DNA from: Chloroflexi bacterium 54-19
Lineage (GTDB): Bacteria; Chloroflexota; Chloroflexia; Chloroheliales; Chloroheliaceae
Assembly (NCBI GenBank): GCA_001898225.1
Contig: MKTJ01000047.1
Span: forward strand, 353,934-417,933
Reading direction: 5' to 3'
DNA length: 64,000 nt
The notes beneath the pieces are model-generated. The model did no database searches, was not told the origin of the DNA, and worked only from the letters and a program-made list of their open reading frames with translations. The translations under genes were made by a program, and so were the position numbers. Below are positions 57,477-64,000 of this stretch, piece after piece; the stretch's first letter is position 1; every line of letters begins with the position of its first letter.

Positions 57477-60137
57477 CTATTTATAGTGGAATTTCGAGAG
57501 CCGGGAGAAATTGTCGGTCGTGAAGATATTCCCGTTATTATCAACGGCAATCCCGGTCAGGTTTTCGACGTTGCCGTCACCCCCATCAGTGCCGGGGAGA
57601 GGCGCGTCCGCGAAATAGCTGAACTGGAACTGGTCCTGGGCATCCAGCTTATAAATCCCTTTGAGAGCCATAATATAGATGCCGCTGGTCAGGCCGGTAT
57701 CGTCGACCGTGCTGGGGGCTGGGGTAGGGGTGGCCCCGCTGCTGCCGGACTGTTGTTTGGTCAGTTGGAGGGCCGGGGCCGCCACGGCGACCGGCTCGAA
57801 GGTCCGGTTGGGTTCGATATTGGCCTGGGTCAGCAGGCCCAGGAACTGTCCGTTCGGGTCGAATTTGAGGATACGGGCGCTGGCCGAGTCGACCACGTAG
57901 AGGTTGCCGCTGGCCGGTTCGACCGCAATCGAGGTCGGGCCGCTATAGAGGTCGCTCAGACCGTCCCCGCCGAACTCCTGGTCGCCCGCCCCTTTCGCGC
58001 CCCAGGCTTTCTGGAAGGTCCCTTTATCATCGAACTTCTGGATGCGCTGGTTGCCCGTATCGGCTACGTAGAGGCTGTTATCCTTGCCGACCGCCAGGGC
58101 GTTGGGGAAGCGAAACTCCCCGTTGCCGCTGCCCAACTTCCCGAACTGGGCCAGTTGTTTGCCGTCCAGGTCGAACTTGGTAACCTGGGCCTGGGAGGTG
58201 TTCAGGGCATAGACCTCTCCCGCCGGACTAATCGCCAGGGCCGAGACCCCGTTTGAGGTCCACTGGCTCAGGTATTTGCCCGTAATATCGAATTTCTCGA
58301 TACGCTGGTTGACCGGGTCGGCCACCAGGATAACCGCGTTGGTGCCGGAAGTGATAACCACCGACCGGGCCGAGCCGAGGTTACCTTCCAGGTTATAGGG
58401 GTCGGACTGGATGACGTTGCGCGGGTTGCCTGCCTGGTCTACCACGATAACCCGGTGGTTGGCCGGGTCGGCCACGTAGAGGTTGCCCTTCAGGTCGGTT
58501 GTCATGCCAACCGGGTTTAGAAGCTGGCCGACCGCCCGCCCGGCGGTAACCGGGAAGCTGGCGGGACCGCTATTGTTAATATCAAAGCGGGTGATTTTGC
58601 CATTCTCGCCTACTAAAACGTTGCCGCTGGGGTCTACCGCGATAGATTGGATGTTATGCGGCCCGCCGGTATTGGGCAAACTAATCCCGCCCGGTGTCAG
58701 GATGTCGCCTTTGCTCTTGTCGCTGCCATCAAAGATAAAATATTTCCCGGAACTGCCATCGGCCAGGTATATCTTGTCGCCGCTGACCGCAATCGCCGTC
58801 GGGTCGTTTACGTCGCCGCGCCGGACGAACTTGGTGATAAATTCGCCCTTGTTGGTGTACTTGAAGACCAGGAAGTTCGCGTAGGTTGCCGACTTCAAGA
58901 TGTAAAGGCTTTCGCCGGAGCCGACCGCCAGCCCGATGTTGGGTGTGTTGGCGTCAGCATCACCCGCCGGTTGAAGCTGAATTGTTTCCCAGTTGCCTTC
59001 CGCCGTCAGTTTGCGGACCACGTCGGTCTTATCAGGCGCGAGGCTATACAAAATCGGCGGCTTTTCCTGGCCGGTATTGGGTGTCGGACTGGCCGTTGGC
59101 TTTGGCGTCGGGGTGGGTGTCGGGGCCGGGGTGGTCCCGTTGCCATTGTTATTCTCGTTGGGTTTTTGAGCCAGCCCGGCGATAGCCTGGGTGCCGCCTT
59201 CCAGGGCCGGGTTCTTCGTGCCGCCACCGACCAGGTACCAGTAATTGACCAGTTCGAACTTGGAGTTGTACTTGTTGACCCGCCCACTGGCCCGGTCGTT
59301 TACGTAAATATTACCGGTGCCGTCCACAAAGACGCTATTCGGCTGGTCGAGGAACGAGCCGTTGCGCCCGGTCTTCCAGTCGAAGTCGAGCCGTTTCTGG
59401 CGGGCGTTGTCAAGACCGGCCTTTTTAATTTGCGAACCCAACTGCCCCAGCAAGATTTCGGTTTCGGGCGGGTTTTCCGGGTGAAATTCCAGCCGGGCCC
59501 GCTCGAACCACTGGGCGACATAGAAGCGGTGGGTCTCAGGTTCGAATTCGAGGTGTTCCTCGCTAATAGGCAGGCCAAACCGGGCCTCACCGCCGTTTTT
59601 ATTCCAGTAATCGAGGAACTTGAACCGGACATTGTGCTTGGTCTGGTCGAAGAATTTTTGCTCTTCAAGAGGGAAATCGGGGTCCACCAGCGGGGTGGCG
59701 GGCCGGAAGTTGGGGTCAATCTCCTGGTTGTTGCTGTTCTTATTGAGGGCTTCCTGGCGCAACTCAGTGCCGAGTTTACCCAGGGCTACCTCGGTGCCGC
59801 CGCCCGCTTTCGGGCGCAGTTCAAAACGGGCCCGCTCGAACCATTGGGTCGGGACGCTCTGACCGGTTTCGGGGCTGATTTCGTTGTTAGATGTTGTAAT
59901 CGGCTGGCCGAAAATGCTGATGCCGCCGTTATCGAACCAGAACTGGCAGAAATCCGGCGAGATAGCTATCTTGGTGGCAAAATCCGGGGAAGTACAGGTC
60001 GATTGGGCCGTGACCGGCGGCCAGGCAATCAAAGAGATGACAAGGGTCGCCAAGAAAGCCTGGATTACCCACACATTGAGGGCTTTGCGGGCGACTTCCC
60101 GCGCGGTAGTTTTTAGATTCTTACCGGATAAAAACAT
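57477..60137 (-). CDS. Exported NHL beta-propeller protein with surface repeats
   Basis: The 886-residue protein has a membrane/signal segment (about residues 24-45, ending AQS). Two repeats follow (about 58-140 and 165-250): FWFDNGGISIFGQPI...QWFERARFELRP...LGKLG and YWNKNGGEARFGLPI...QWFERARLEFHP...LLGQLG. A Pro/Thr linker near 340-360 separates them from a propeller of NHL-type blades such as LYVADPANHRVIVVD, LYVADTGNQRIQKFD and LYVVDSASARILKFD (about 255-880). Propellers of this kind bind proteins or ligands outside the cell. AGGAAG precedes ATG. Confidence 0.82.
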   Translation of the reverse strand: MFLSGKNLKTTAREVARKALNVWVIQAFLATLVISLIAWPPVTAQSTCTSPDFATKIAISPDFCQFWFDNGGISIFGQPITTSNNEISPETGQSVPTQWFERARFELRPKAGGGTEVALGKLGTELRQEALNKNSNNQEIDPNFRPATPLVDPDFPLEEQKFFDQTKHNVRFKFLDYWNKNGGEARFGLPISEEHLEFEPETHRFYVAQWFERARLEFHPENPPETEILLGQLGSQIKKAGLDNARQKRLDFDWKTGRNGSFLDQPNSVFVDGTGNIYVNDRASGRVNKYNSKFELVNYWYLVGGGTKNPALEGGTQAIAGLAQKPNENNNGNGTTPAPTPTPTPKPTASPTPNTGQEKPPILYSLAPDKTDVVRKLTAEGNWETIQLQPAGDADANTPNIGLAVGSGESLYILKSATYANFLVFKYTNKGEFITKFVRRGDVNDPTAIAVSGDKIYLADGSSGKYFIFDGSDKSKGDILTPGGISLPNTGGPHNIQSIAVDPSGNVLVGENGKITRFDINNSGPASFPVTAGRAVGQLLNPVGMTTDLKGNLYVADPANHRVIVVDQAGNPRNVIQSDPYNLEGNLGSARSVVITSGTNAVILVADPVNQRIEKFDITGKYLSQWTSNGVSALAISPAGEVYALNTSQAQVTKFDLDGKQLAQFGKLGSGNGEFRFPNALAVGKDNSLYVADTGNQRIQKFDDKGTFQKAWGAKGAGDQEFGGDGLSDLYSGPTSIAVEPASGNLYVVDSASARILKFDPNGQFLGLLTQANIEPNRTFEPVAVAAPALQLTKQQSGSSGATPTPAPSTVDDTGLTSGIYIMALKGIYKLDAQDQFQFSYFADAPLPGTDGGDGNVENLTGIAVDNNGNIFTTDNFSRLSKFHYK

Positions 60138-60143
60138 AGCTTC

Positions 60144-61082
60144 CTAACCCAACACGGCTTCTTCAATCTGAAGAAAACCATCTTTGAATATGCCTGCCAG
60201 ATTGGAGCCGGTTTTCCAGGTGGAAAGGCGGCGCCCGTCATAATTTAGCTGCACCGGGGGATTGCCCTGCCGCAATAGCTCTATATGCACCTCTACCGGG
60301 GCCTTTTCGGGATAGCCGACCGGGCAGACCACGAAAAAGGTTAGCTGCCCCAGGTAGCACGGAATAACCACTACCAGGGCGACGTGGGCCGGGTCCACCA
60401 CGAAAAGTTGCGGTTCGGGCCAGCGCGTCCCCGCCACCGACTGGCTGACGCTGGTCGGGTTCTGGGCCATCTGGACGGCCTCCTGGTAAAGCCGTTTGCG
60501 CAGCCGTTTGATTTCGATTTCGGGGTCCTGGCCCGGTTGAGGTTGGGGACCGCCCATCATTTGCGGGGGTGGTCCGCCCATTTGCTGCGGACCGCTATAA
60601 CCGGGACCGGGCATCGGCCCAGGGCCGGGGCCGTAATTTGCCATCGCCATCTGGGGTTGGGGCGGTTGTTGGGGCTGGCGAGCCTGTTTCTGTTTGGGTT
60701 GGCGCTGGCCCTGGCTCTGCCGCGCATTCCCGACCAGGGCGCTCACTACCACCCCGATAATCCCCCCGAGGCCTGAAACAACCGGAGTGATGGCTAATAT
60801 GAGGCTAGGTTGTAGATGTAACAACTGGGCGGTTGCGGCCCAGCCGAGCAAAGCCCCGATAAGTCCTCCTCCCCACAGCCAGAGAAAATGCGGCGCTTTG
60901 TTGACCGCCCGGATGGCAAGCCAGCCGCAAATGAGGCCCAGGAAGATGCTACAGCCGATGCTGCCGCCCCGGATGAGCCAGTCGGTCTTATCAGGATTGA
61001 CATATTCACTGAACCGCCAGCCTAATCCGCTAAAGAGGGTGGTCACTTCTACCAAGACAAAAAAGAAAAGGCTGATTAGCAT
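60144..61082 (-). CDS. Membrane protein with C-terminal E2/UBC-like domain lacking catalytic Cys
   Basis: Residues 1-120 hold four or so membrane helices. Residues 121-187 are a Gln/Pro/Gly/Met-rich linker. Residues 188-312 look like an E2 ubiquitin-conjugating (UBC/RWD) fold: an opening helix RLRKRLYQEAVQMAQ, strands around VALVVVIPCYLGQLTFFVV, the YPEKAPVEVHIELL motif (E2: YPxxPP-V), then YDGRRLSTWKTGSNLAGIF with the conserved Trp and closing helix. The active-site Cys expected between the YP motif and the Trp is absent, so it would be a binding module. This is my reading of pattern, not a search result. Confidence 0.6.
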   Translation of the reverse strand: MLISLFFFVLVEVTTLFSGLGWRFSEYVNPDKTDWLIRGGSIGCSIFLGLICGWLAIRAVNKAPHFLWLWGGGLIGALLGWAATAQLLHLQPSLILAITPVVSGLGGIIGVVVSALVGNARQSQGQRQPKQKQARQPQQPPQPQMAMANYGPGPGPMPGPGYSGPQQMGGPPPQMMGGPQPQPGQDPEIEIKRLRKRLYQEAVQMAQNPTSVSQSVAGTRWPEPQLFVVDPAHVALVVVIPCYLGQLTFFVVCPVGYPEKAPVEVHIELLRQGNPPVQLNYDGRRLSTWKTGSNLAGIFKDGFLQIEEAVLG

Positions 61083-61088
61083 AACTTT

Positions 61089-61937
61089 TTATCCGACCTG
61101 GCACTGATTCTGAGTTATGAAGTAATAAAGATTTTGTAGAACAGCCTGCTTTGCGGCGGGTAATTTGCTCTTGATGCTAATTTCCAGGCCCCGGTTGACC
61201 GACGAAAGCGCCCCGGCGTAATCACCCTTGACCCGGCACAAATCGAGGGCCCTGGTCTTGTAGGAATCGGCCAGGCGCTGGTTCAGGGCCAGGGACGGAA
61301 CGTTGCTAAGGTAGCCAGGGTTCTGCTGATAGATTTGCTCCCATTCGGGTATAACCGTATTCCACCAATCGCTGTTGCTGTTGAAATTGGCGGCGGTATT
61401 GCCCTTGGCGTAGAGGTCGGACCAGACCTGGCTGTTTTTCAAATCGGTCAACAGGGTCGGGAAGGTCGTATTCTTTAGCAAAGCCGGGGTGCGCTGGAAA
61501 CCCTGCTCGATTTCCGGCTGTCTTTTTTTGACCAGGTCGAGGGCGCTGTTATAGGTAATTGGCGCTATGTTCAGGGTGCTTTGCTGGGTGGACTGGATGT
61601 CGCCCTGCTCTTTGTAGGAGAGGAACAACACGGCGGCAGCGTCTTTATAGGGCCGGTAATTTACGACCGTATTTAGCTGGGTGATGGCGGTGGGATAATC
61701 TTTGCTGTTGTAGGCGGCCACCCCACGCTGGTAAAAGACTTCCAGGGCCGAGTCGGTGATGGTCGGCGTAATCTTACCCAGGGCAATGGCGGTATCGAGG
61801 GCGTGCTGGGTCGAAATACCGTCCTGTTTGTTAAAACCGGCGGAATAGGCTCCCAGGCCACCCAGTATCAACAGGAAGGCCATGACGGCGGACGAGGATA
61901 AAAGCAGGGCGGTGCCCGGAGTAATTTTTCGCCTCAT
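61089..61937 (-). CDS. Membrane-anchored TPR-like protein
   Basis: The 282-residue protein has one N-terminal helix (ALLLSSSAVMAFLLILGGLGA) with a basic start, then a mostly helical extracytoplasmic region. FYQRGVAAYNSKDYPTAITQ and ALDLCRVKGDYAGALSSVNRG read as TPR units. It does not have a lipobox. TPR proteins scaffold complexes, which fits its place between the WXG-like and E2-like genes (gaps of 51 and 6 bp). Confidence 0.7.
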   Translation of the reverse strand: MRRKITPGTALLLSSSAVMAFLLILGGLGAYSAGFNKQDGISTQHALDTAIALGKITPTITDSALEVFYQRGVAAYNSKDYPTAITQLNTVVNYRPYKDAAAVLFLSYKEQGDIQSTQQSTLNIAPITYNSALDLVKKRQPEIEQGFQRTPALLKNTTFPTLLTDLKNSQVWSDLYAKGNTAANFNSNSDWWNTVIPEWEQIYQQNPGYLSNVPSLALNQRLADSYKTRALDLCRVKGDYAGALSSVNRGLEISIKSKLPAAKQAVLQNLYYFITQNQCQVG

Positions 61938-61988
61938 ACTCTCTTGTTTGGTCTACACTAGGTCGGACAAAGGCAGCGCGCCCGACGG

Positions 61989-62345
61989 TTATTTTTTAGC
62001 GGCGGCTTCTTCTTTGGCTTTAGCTTCCGCTTCTTCTTCTTCACGCCGGGCCTGGGCTTCCGTCTGTTCCTGGCGATTGTATTCGGCCCGCCATTCGATA
62101 GCCTGTTTACGGCATTGTCGGATGACCGCCGAGAACTGGGGCTGACTTTCCAATATCTTCCCGCCCCATTCGTCATAAATCTGGTGTAAAACTTCGGGAG
62201 TCTCGCCCTTGTGGTTCAGGAAGAAGCGGTCCATTTCGGCATCAATACTGATGTCGGTCAGCCGGAGGCGGCCCTGCATCTCCTGGCAAAAATCGGCCAG
62301 TTGTTCGGCCTGGCGGGCCATATCCAATAGTGCAACATCAGCCAT
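61989..62345 (-). CDS. Small WXG-like helical protein with charged tail
   Basis: The 118-residue protein has two predicted helices joined near a W-G-G at residues 60-62 (YDEWGGKI), similar in position to the W-x-G turn of WXG100/ESAT-6 proteins. A Y-x3-E pattern follows (YNRQE, 89-93), as in type VII secretion signals. The last 25 residues are Glu/Ala/Lys only. Overall similarity to WXG100 is suggestive, not certain. No EccC/EssC ATPase is in the window. Confidence 0.55.
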   Translation of the reverse strand: MADVALLDMARQAEQLADFCQEMQGRLRLTDISIDAEMDRFFLNHKGETPEVLHQIYDEWGGKILESQPQFSAVIRQCRKQAIEWRAEYNRQEQTEAQARREEEEAEAKAKEEAAAKK

Positions 62346-62368
62346 GATTCCGCTACTCGCTCGGTTCT

Positions 62369-62407
62369 AAAATACTAAAGACTAAATACTTAAAACTAAA
62401 AACTGAC
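62369..62407. repeat. ACTAAA-type low-complexity repeat
   Basis: AATACTAAAGACTAAATACT and AAAACTAAAAACTGAC make a near-tandem run. Its reverse complement matches the AGTTTTTAGTTTTCAG run at 24366-24400. It fills the 62-bp gap within the operon. Confidence 0.5.
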
Positions 62408-62956
62408 TCACGCCCCGGCGTACCGGACTTTATCGGTCCAGGGTGGGGTGGTGGCTTCGGTTTTAGGTTGCCCGGAGCCTCCGCCATAAGAAACGTACTG
62501 CAACCAGCCGTCAAGCCAGTCCGGTGGCGTTTCGTAAGCGTAGAGGCCGGGGTAGATTTCTCCGCCCGGATAGGTCTCGCTGGTCAGGTTATCCGCGGTA
62601 TAGCGGGCCTGACCGCGGGCTATAACCGAGCCGGTCGTCCGGCGAATCTTGAAATAAGGTTCGGTGGCTTCTTTGGCCTTCGTTTCCAGTTCGGAGAGGT
62701 CTACGTGGACCCCCTTGCGGATACCTTCCAGGTAGTTGCCCTGAATATTCAAAAAGAGGTCCAACCCTCGCATGGCTCCTTCGACCAGTTCGTGGGCAGC
62801 GTTGTACATCGGGGCTGCGCCGCTTTCTTGGAGGACTCTGCCGCCGTCCGGTTCGTTCATAAGCGAATTGACGGTCCTCAAAGTAATCCAGGCTTCGCCC
62901 AGTTCGGCGTAGGTGCTGGCGCAGATAGCTACATTCCAGAGTATTTCGTCTGCCAT
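62408..62956 (-). CDS. Operon protein of unknown family, helical N-terminus
   Basis: A 182-residue soluble protein. Residues about 5-105 are predicted helical (ICASTYAELGEAWITLRTVN, HELVEGAMRGLDLFLNIQGN), and the rest is Gly/Tyr/Pro/Thr-rich with YPGGEIYPGLYAYETPPDW and a WLQYVSYGGGSGQP stretch. I recognise no family. The helical N-terminal half followed by a low-complexity tail is a layout also seen in secreted effectors, but no signal peptide is present. Confidence 0.65.
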   Translation of the reverse strand: MADEILWNVAICASTYAELGEAWITLRTVNSLMNEPDGGRVLQESGAAPMYNAAHELVEGAMRGLDLFLNIQGNYLEGIRKGVHVDLSELETKAKEATEPYFKIRRTTGSVIARGQARYTADNLTSETYPGGEIYPGLYAYETPPDWLDGWLQYVSYGGGSGQPKTEATTPPWTDKVRYAGA

Positions 62957-63016
62957 TTTAACGGGTCACAACTTTCAAGGTTTGGTAGATTCAACTATTG
63001 TTATTAGCCGCCTCTC

Positions 63017-63796
63017 CTATTCGAACCAGGCTTTGAGGGCTTTCTGGTGCTGCGGCTGAATCAGTTCAAAAATATCCGGCGAAAGTTGCAGCCCCAACCC
63101 GGTCAGGGCCAGGACACAACTTAAAGGGTCAACCAGGCGTTCGCCGGTCAGCCATTCTTCCAGCACATTGACCGGGAGGGCGTCGGGATTGGTCCGGCTG
63201 TTCAGGATGGTGGCCGTTATGATGTCGGCCCGGACTCCTTCCGCCGTCTCTTTATCGAGATAGGCGTTTATGATTTCCCAGCTTGCGGCGGTGTTGATAA
63301 GCGCCAGGGCTCGCCCAAAGGCGCTGCGCAGCCGGGAATTGCCCCGCCCGGCCAATCTATCCATAATGGCGGGCAACTTTGGAAAATTCCGGGCTATCCG
63401 CTCAATCAAGGCCCCCGCCGCCGGGCTGTCCCCGGTCAGGACCGCCAGGGTCAGGGCTTCCAGGGCGTCCGACTCGTCCAGGGGCAGTTTGTCCTGGGTG
63501 GCGGCCAGTTGGCGGGCTTTGAGGCCGGTATATTCCTCGTTGAATTCCGAAAAATCCAGGTTAACCCAGAAAATTTTTTCGCCGTTCGCTGTATCTATTA
63601 ACGCTAAATCGGACCAAATTGGCAAACCGGTTGAGTGGCGGCGAAAGTAGGCCCGGCCTTCCCTGGCCCCCAAAATTTCGATTTTCCCCGGCACCACCCG
63701 GCTGTCGTTCAGGCGGGCCAGCGTCTCCAGGAAGGCGGAGCCTTTTTGCTCAACCTGGGTCAATATTTGATTTAGTCGTTCTAACCGACCGGGCAT
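63017..63796 (-). CDS. Operon protein of unknown family, alpha-helical repeats likely
   Basis: The 259-residue protein has a short N-terminal helix, a beta-containing part with FRRHSTGLPIWSDLALIDTA, then a long helical region (about 100-259) with hydrophobic periodicity like HEAT/ARM repeats: ALTLAVLTGDSPAAGALIERI, LRSAFGRALALINTAASWEI, VLALTGLGLQLSPDIFELI (each quoted in part). No signal or membrane segment. It is 60 bp upstream of the next operon gene. Function unknown. Confidence 0.65.
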   Translation of the reverse strand: MPGRLERLNQILTQVEQKGSAFLETLARLNDSRVVPGKIEILGAREGRAYFRRHSTGLPIWSDLALIDTANGEKIFWVNLDFSEFNEEYTGLKARQLAATQDKLPLDESDALEALTLAVLTGDSPAAGALIERIARNFPKLPAIMDRLAGRGNSRLRSAFGRALALINTAASWEIINAYLDKETAEGVRADIITATILNSRTNPDALPVNVLEEWLTGERLVDPLSCVLALTGLGLQLSPDIFELIQPQHQKALKAWFE

Positions 63797-63899
63797 ATTA
63801 TCTTTCGATTTCTTTTTAAGTGGGTTTTGACTATAGTTTCCCGGAGGATACCACTTCTAGCCCGGTTTGTCGAAACTGGCTTTTAACTTTGAATTGAGG

Positions 63900-64000
63900 C
63901 TAAACGCCCAATGACGCTTCAAACCTGACGGCCTCGTCCACCCAGCTAAAGCCCATCTCGACTATCTTTTTCAACACGTCCAGCAAGTCCTCGAACTGCG
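63900..64000 (-). CDS. C-terminal end of a protein continuing beyond the window
   Basis: The minus-strand frame is open from the window edge to TAG at 63900-63902 (33 codons). The visible end reads FEDLLDVLKKIVEMGFSWVD and then EAVRFEASLGV. It is amphipathic and contains M-G-F, a motif of UBA-type three-helix domains, but the fragment is too short to classify. It is 103 bp upstream of the next gene on the same strand and probably in the same operon. Confidence 0.55.
   Translation of the reverse strand, partial: QFEDLLDVLKKIVEMGFSWVDEAVRFEASLGV

Noticed and set aside
58647..60116. Open frame of 489 codons antisense to the NHL protein
   Set aside because: The opposite strand shows signal peptide, repeats and propeller blades; the antisense translation has no recognisable motif.

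Overview
The window is a gene-dense stretch of a bacterial chromosome with high GC coding sequence and AT-rich spacers. I place it in the phylum Chloroflexota by inference. The main reasons are secreted proteins built from the repeat 'WFERARxExHP...LLGxLG' (49.3-51.1 kb and 59.3-60.1 kb), several very large GT-C membrane glycosyltransferases, a GGDEF-STAND-TPR giant protein, and housekeeping genes (rpsF-ssb, tig-clpP) in the usual bacterial order. No class or genus can be named from the sequence alone. I saw no rRNA, tRNA, CRISPR array, phage or transposase gene.

Layout. 0-9.6 kb: end of an rpsF-ssb operon, a TMEM175-type channel, DUF1877, a DnaQ-like exonuclease, a HemG-like flavodoxin, a hemerythrin protein, an orphan MalK/UgpC-type ATPase, a benzoate-CoA-ligase-like enzyme and a lipoprotein. 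9.9-13.7 kb: two GT-C glycosyltransferase-like membrane proteins. 14.6-17.6 kb: a MarR-led efflux/hydrolase operon with a perfect 28-bp operator. 17.6-19.7 kb: an SDR and a WYL regulator, divergent across a symmetric operator/promoter block. 20.4-26.7 kb: PPi-type phosphofructokinase, PhyH dioxygenase, Baeyer-Villiger-type monooxygenase, DinB, and a duplicated DUF6328 protein. 27-30 kb: trigger factor, ClpP, and an ArsN1/PAT acetyltransferase. 30.6-33.8 kb: a broken DUF1275 gene, then a NatAB-type exporter. 34.1-39.7 kb: the GGDEF-NTPase-TPR protein, overlapped tail-to-tail by a membrane-anchored Cas4-like nuclease that is coupled to an M48 protease. 39.9-46.7 kb: nadB, a PfkB kinase, a zinc ribbon protein, proline dehydrogenase, and moaD/moaE with a membrane gene between them. 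46.7-57.2 kb: HAD, VOC, a secreted glycoside hydrolase, another GT-C protein, a two-lobed aspartyl protease, an HD phosphohydrolase and a NUDIX enzyme.

The least explained part is the minus-strand operon from 64,000 down to 57,230. In order of transcription it encodes: a truncated protein at the window edge, two helical proteins of unknown family, a small WXG-like protein ending in a Lys/Glu/Ala tail, a membrane-anchored TPR-like protein, a membrane protein carrying an E2/UBC-like domain without a catalytic cysteine, a large exported NHL-propeller protein, and a 78-residue peptide with a double-glycine leader. The gaps are short (6-103 bp), so these genes are probably co-expressed. Together they suggest an envelope-associated secretion or assembly system. 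That reading is inference and is set out in the findings.

Regulatory sequences are unusually readable here. There are two clear palindromic operators (marR and WYL/SDR), several bidirectional terminators between convergent genes, and four promoters with the extended -10 form TGnTATAAT.
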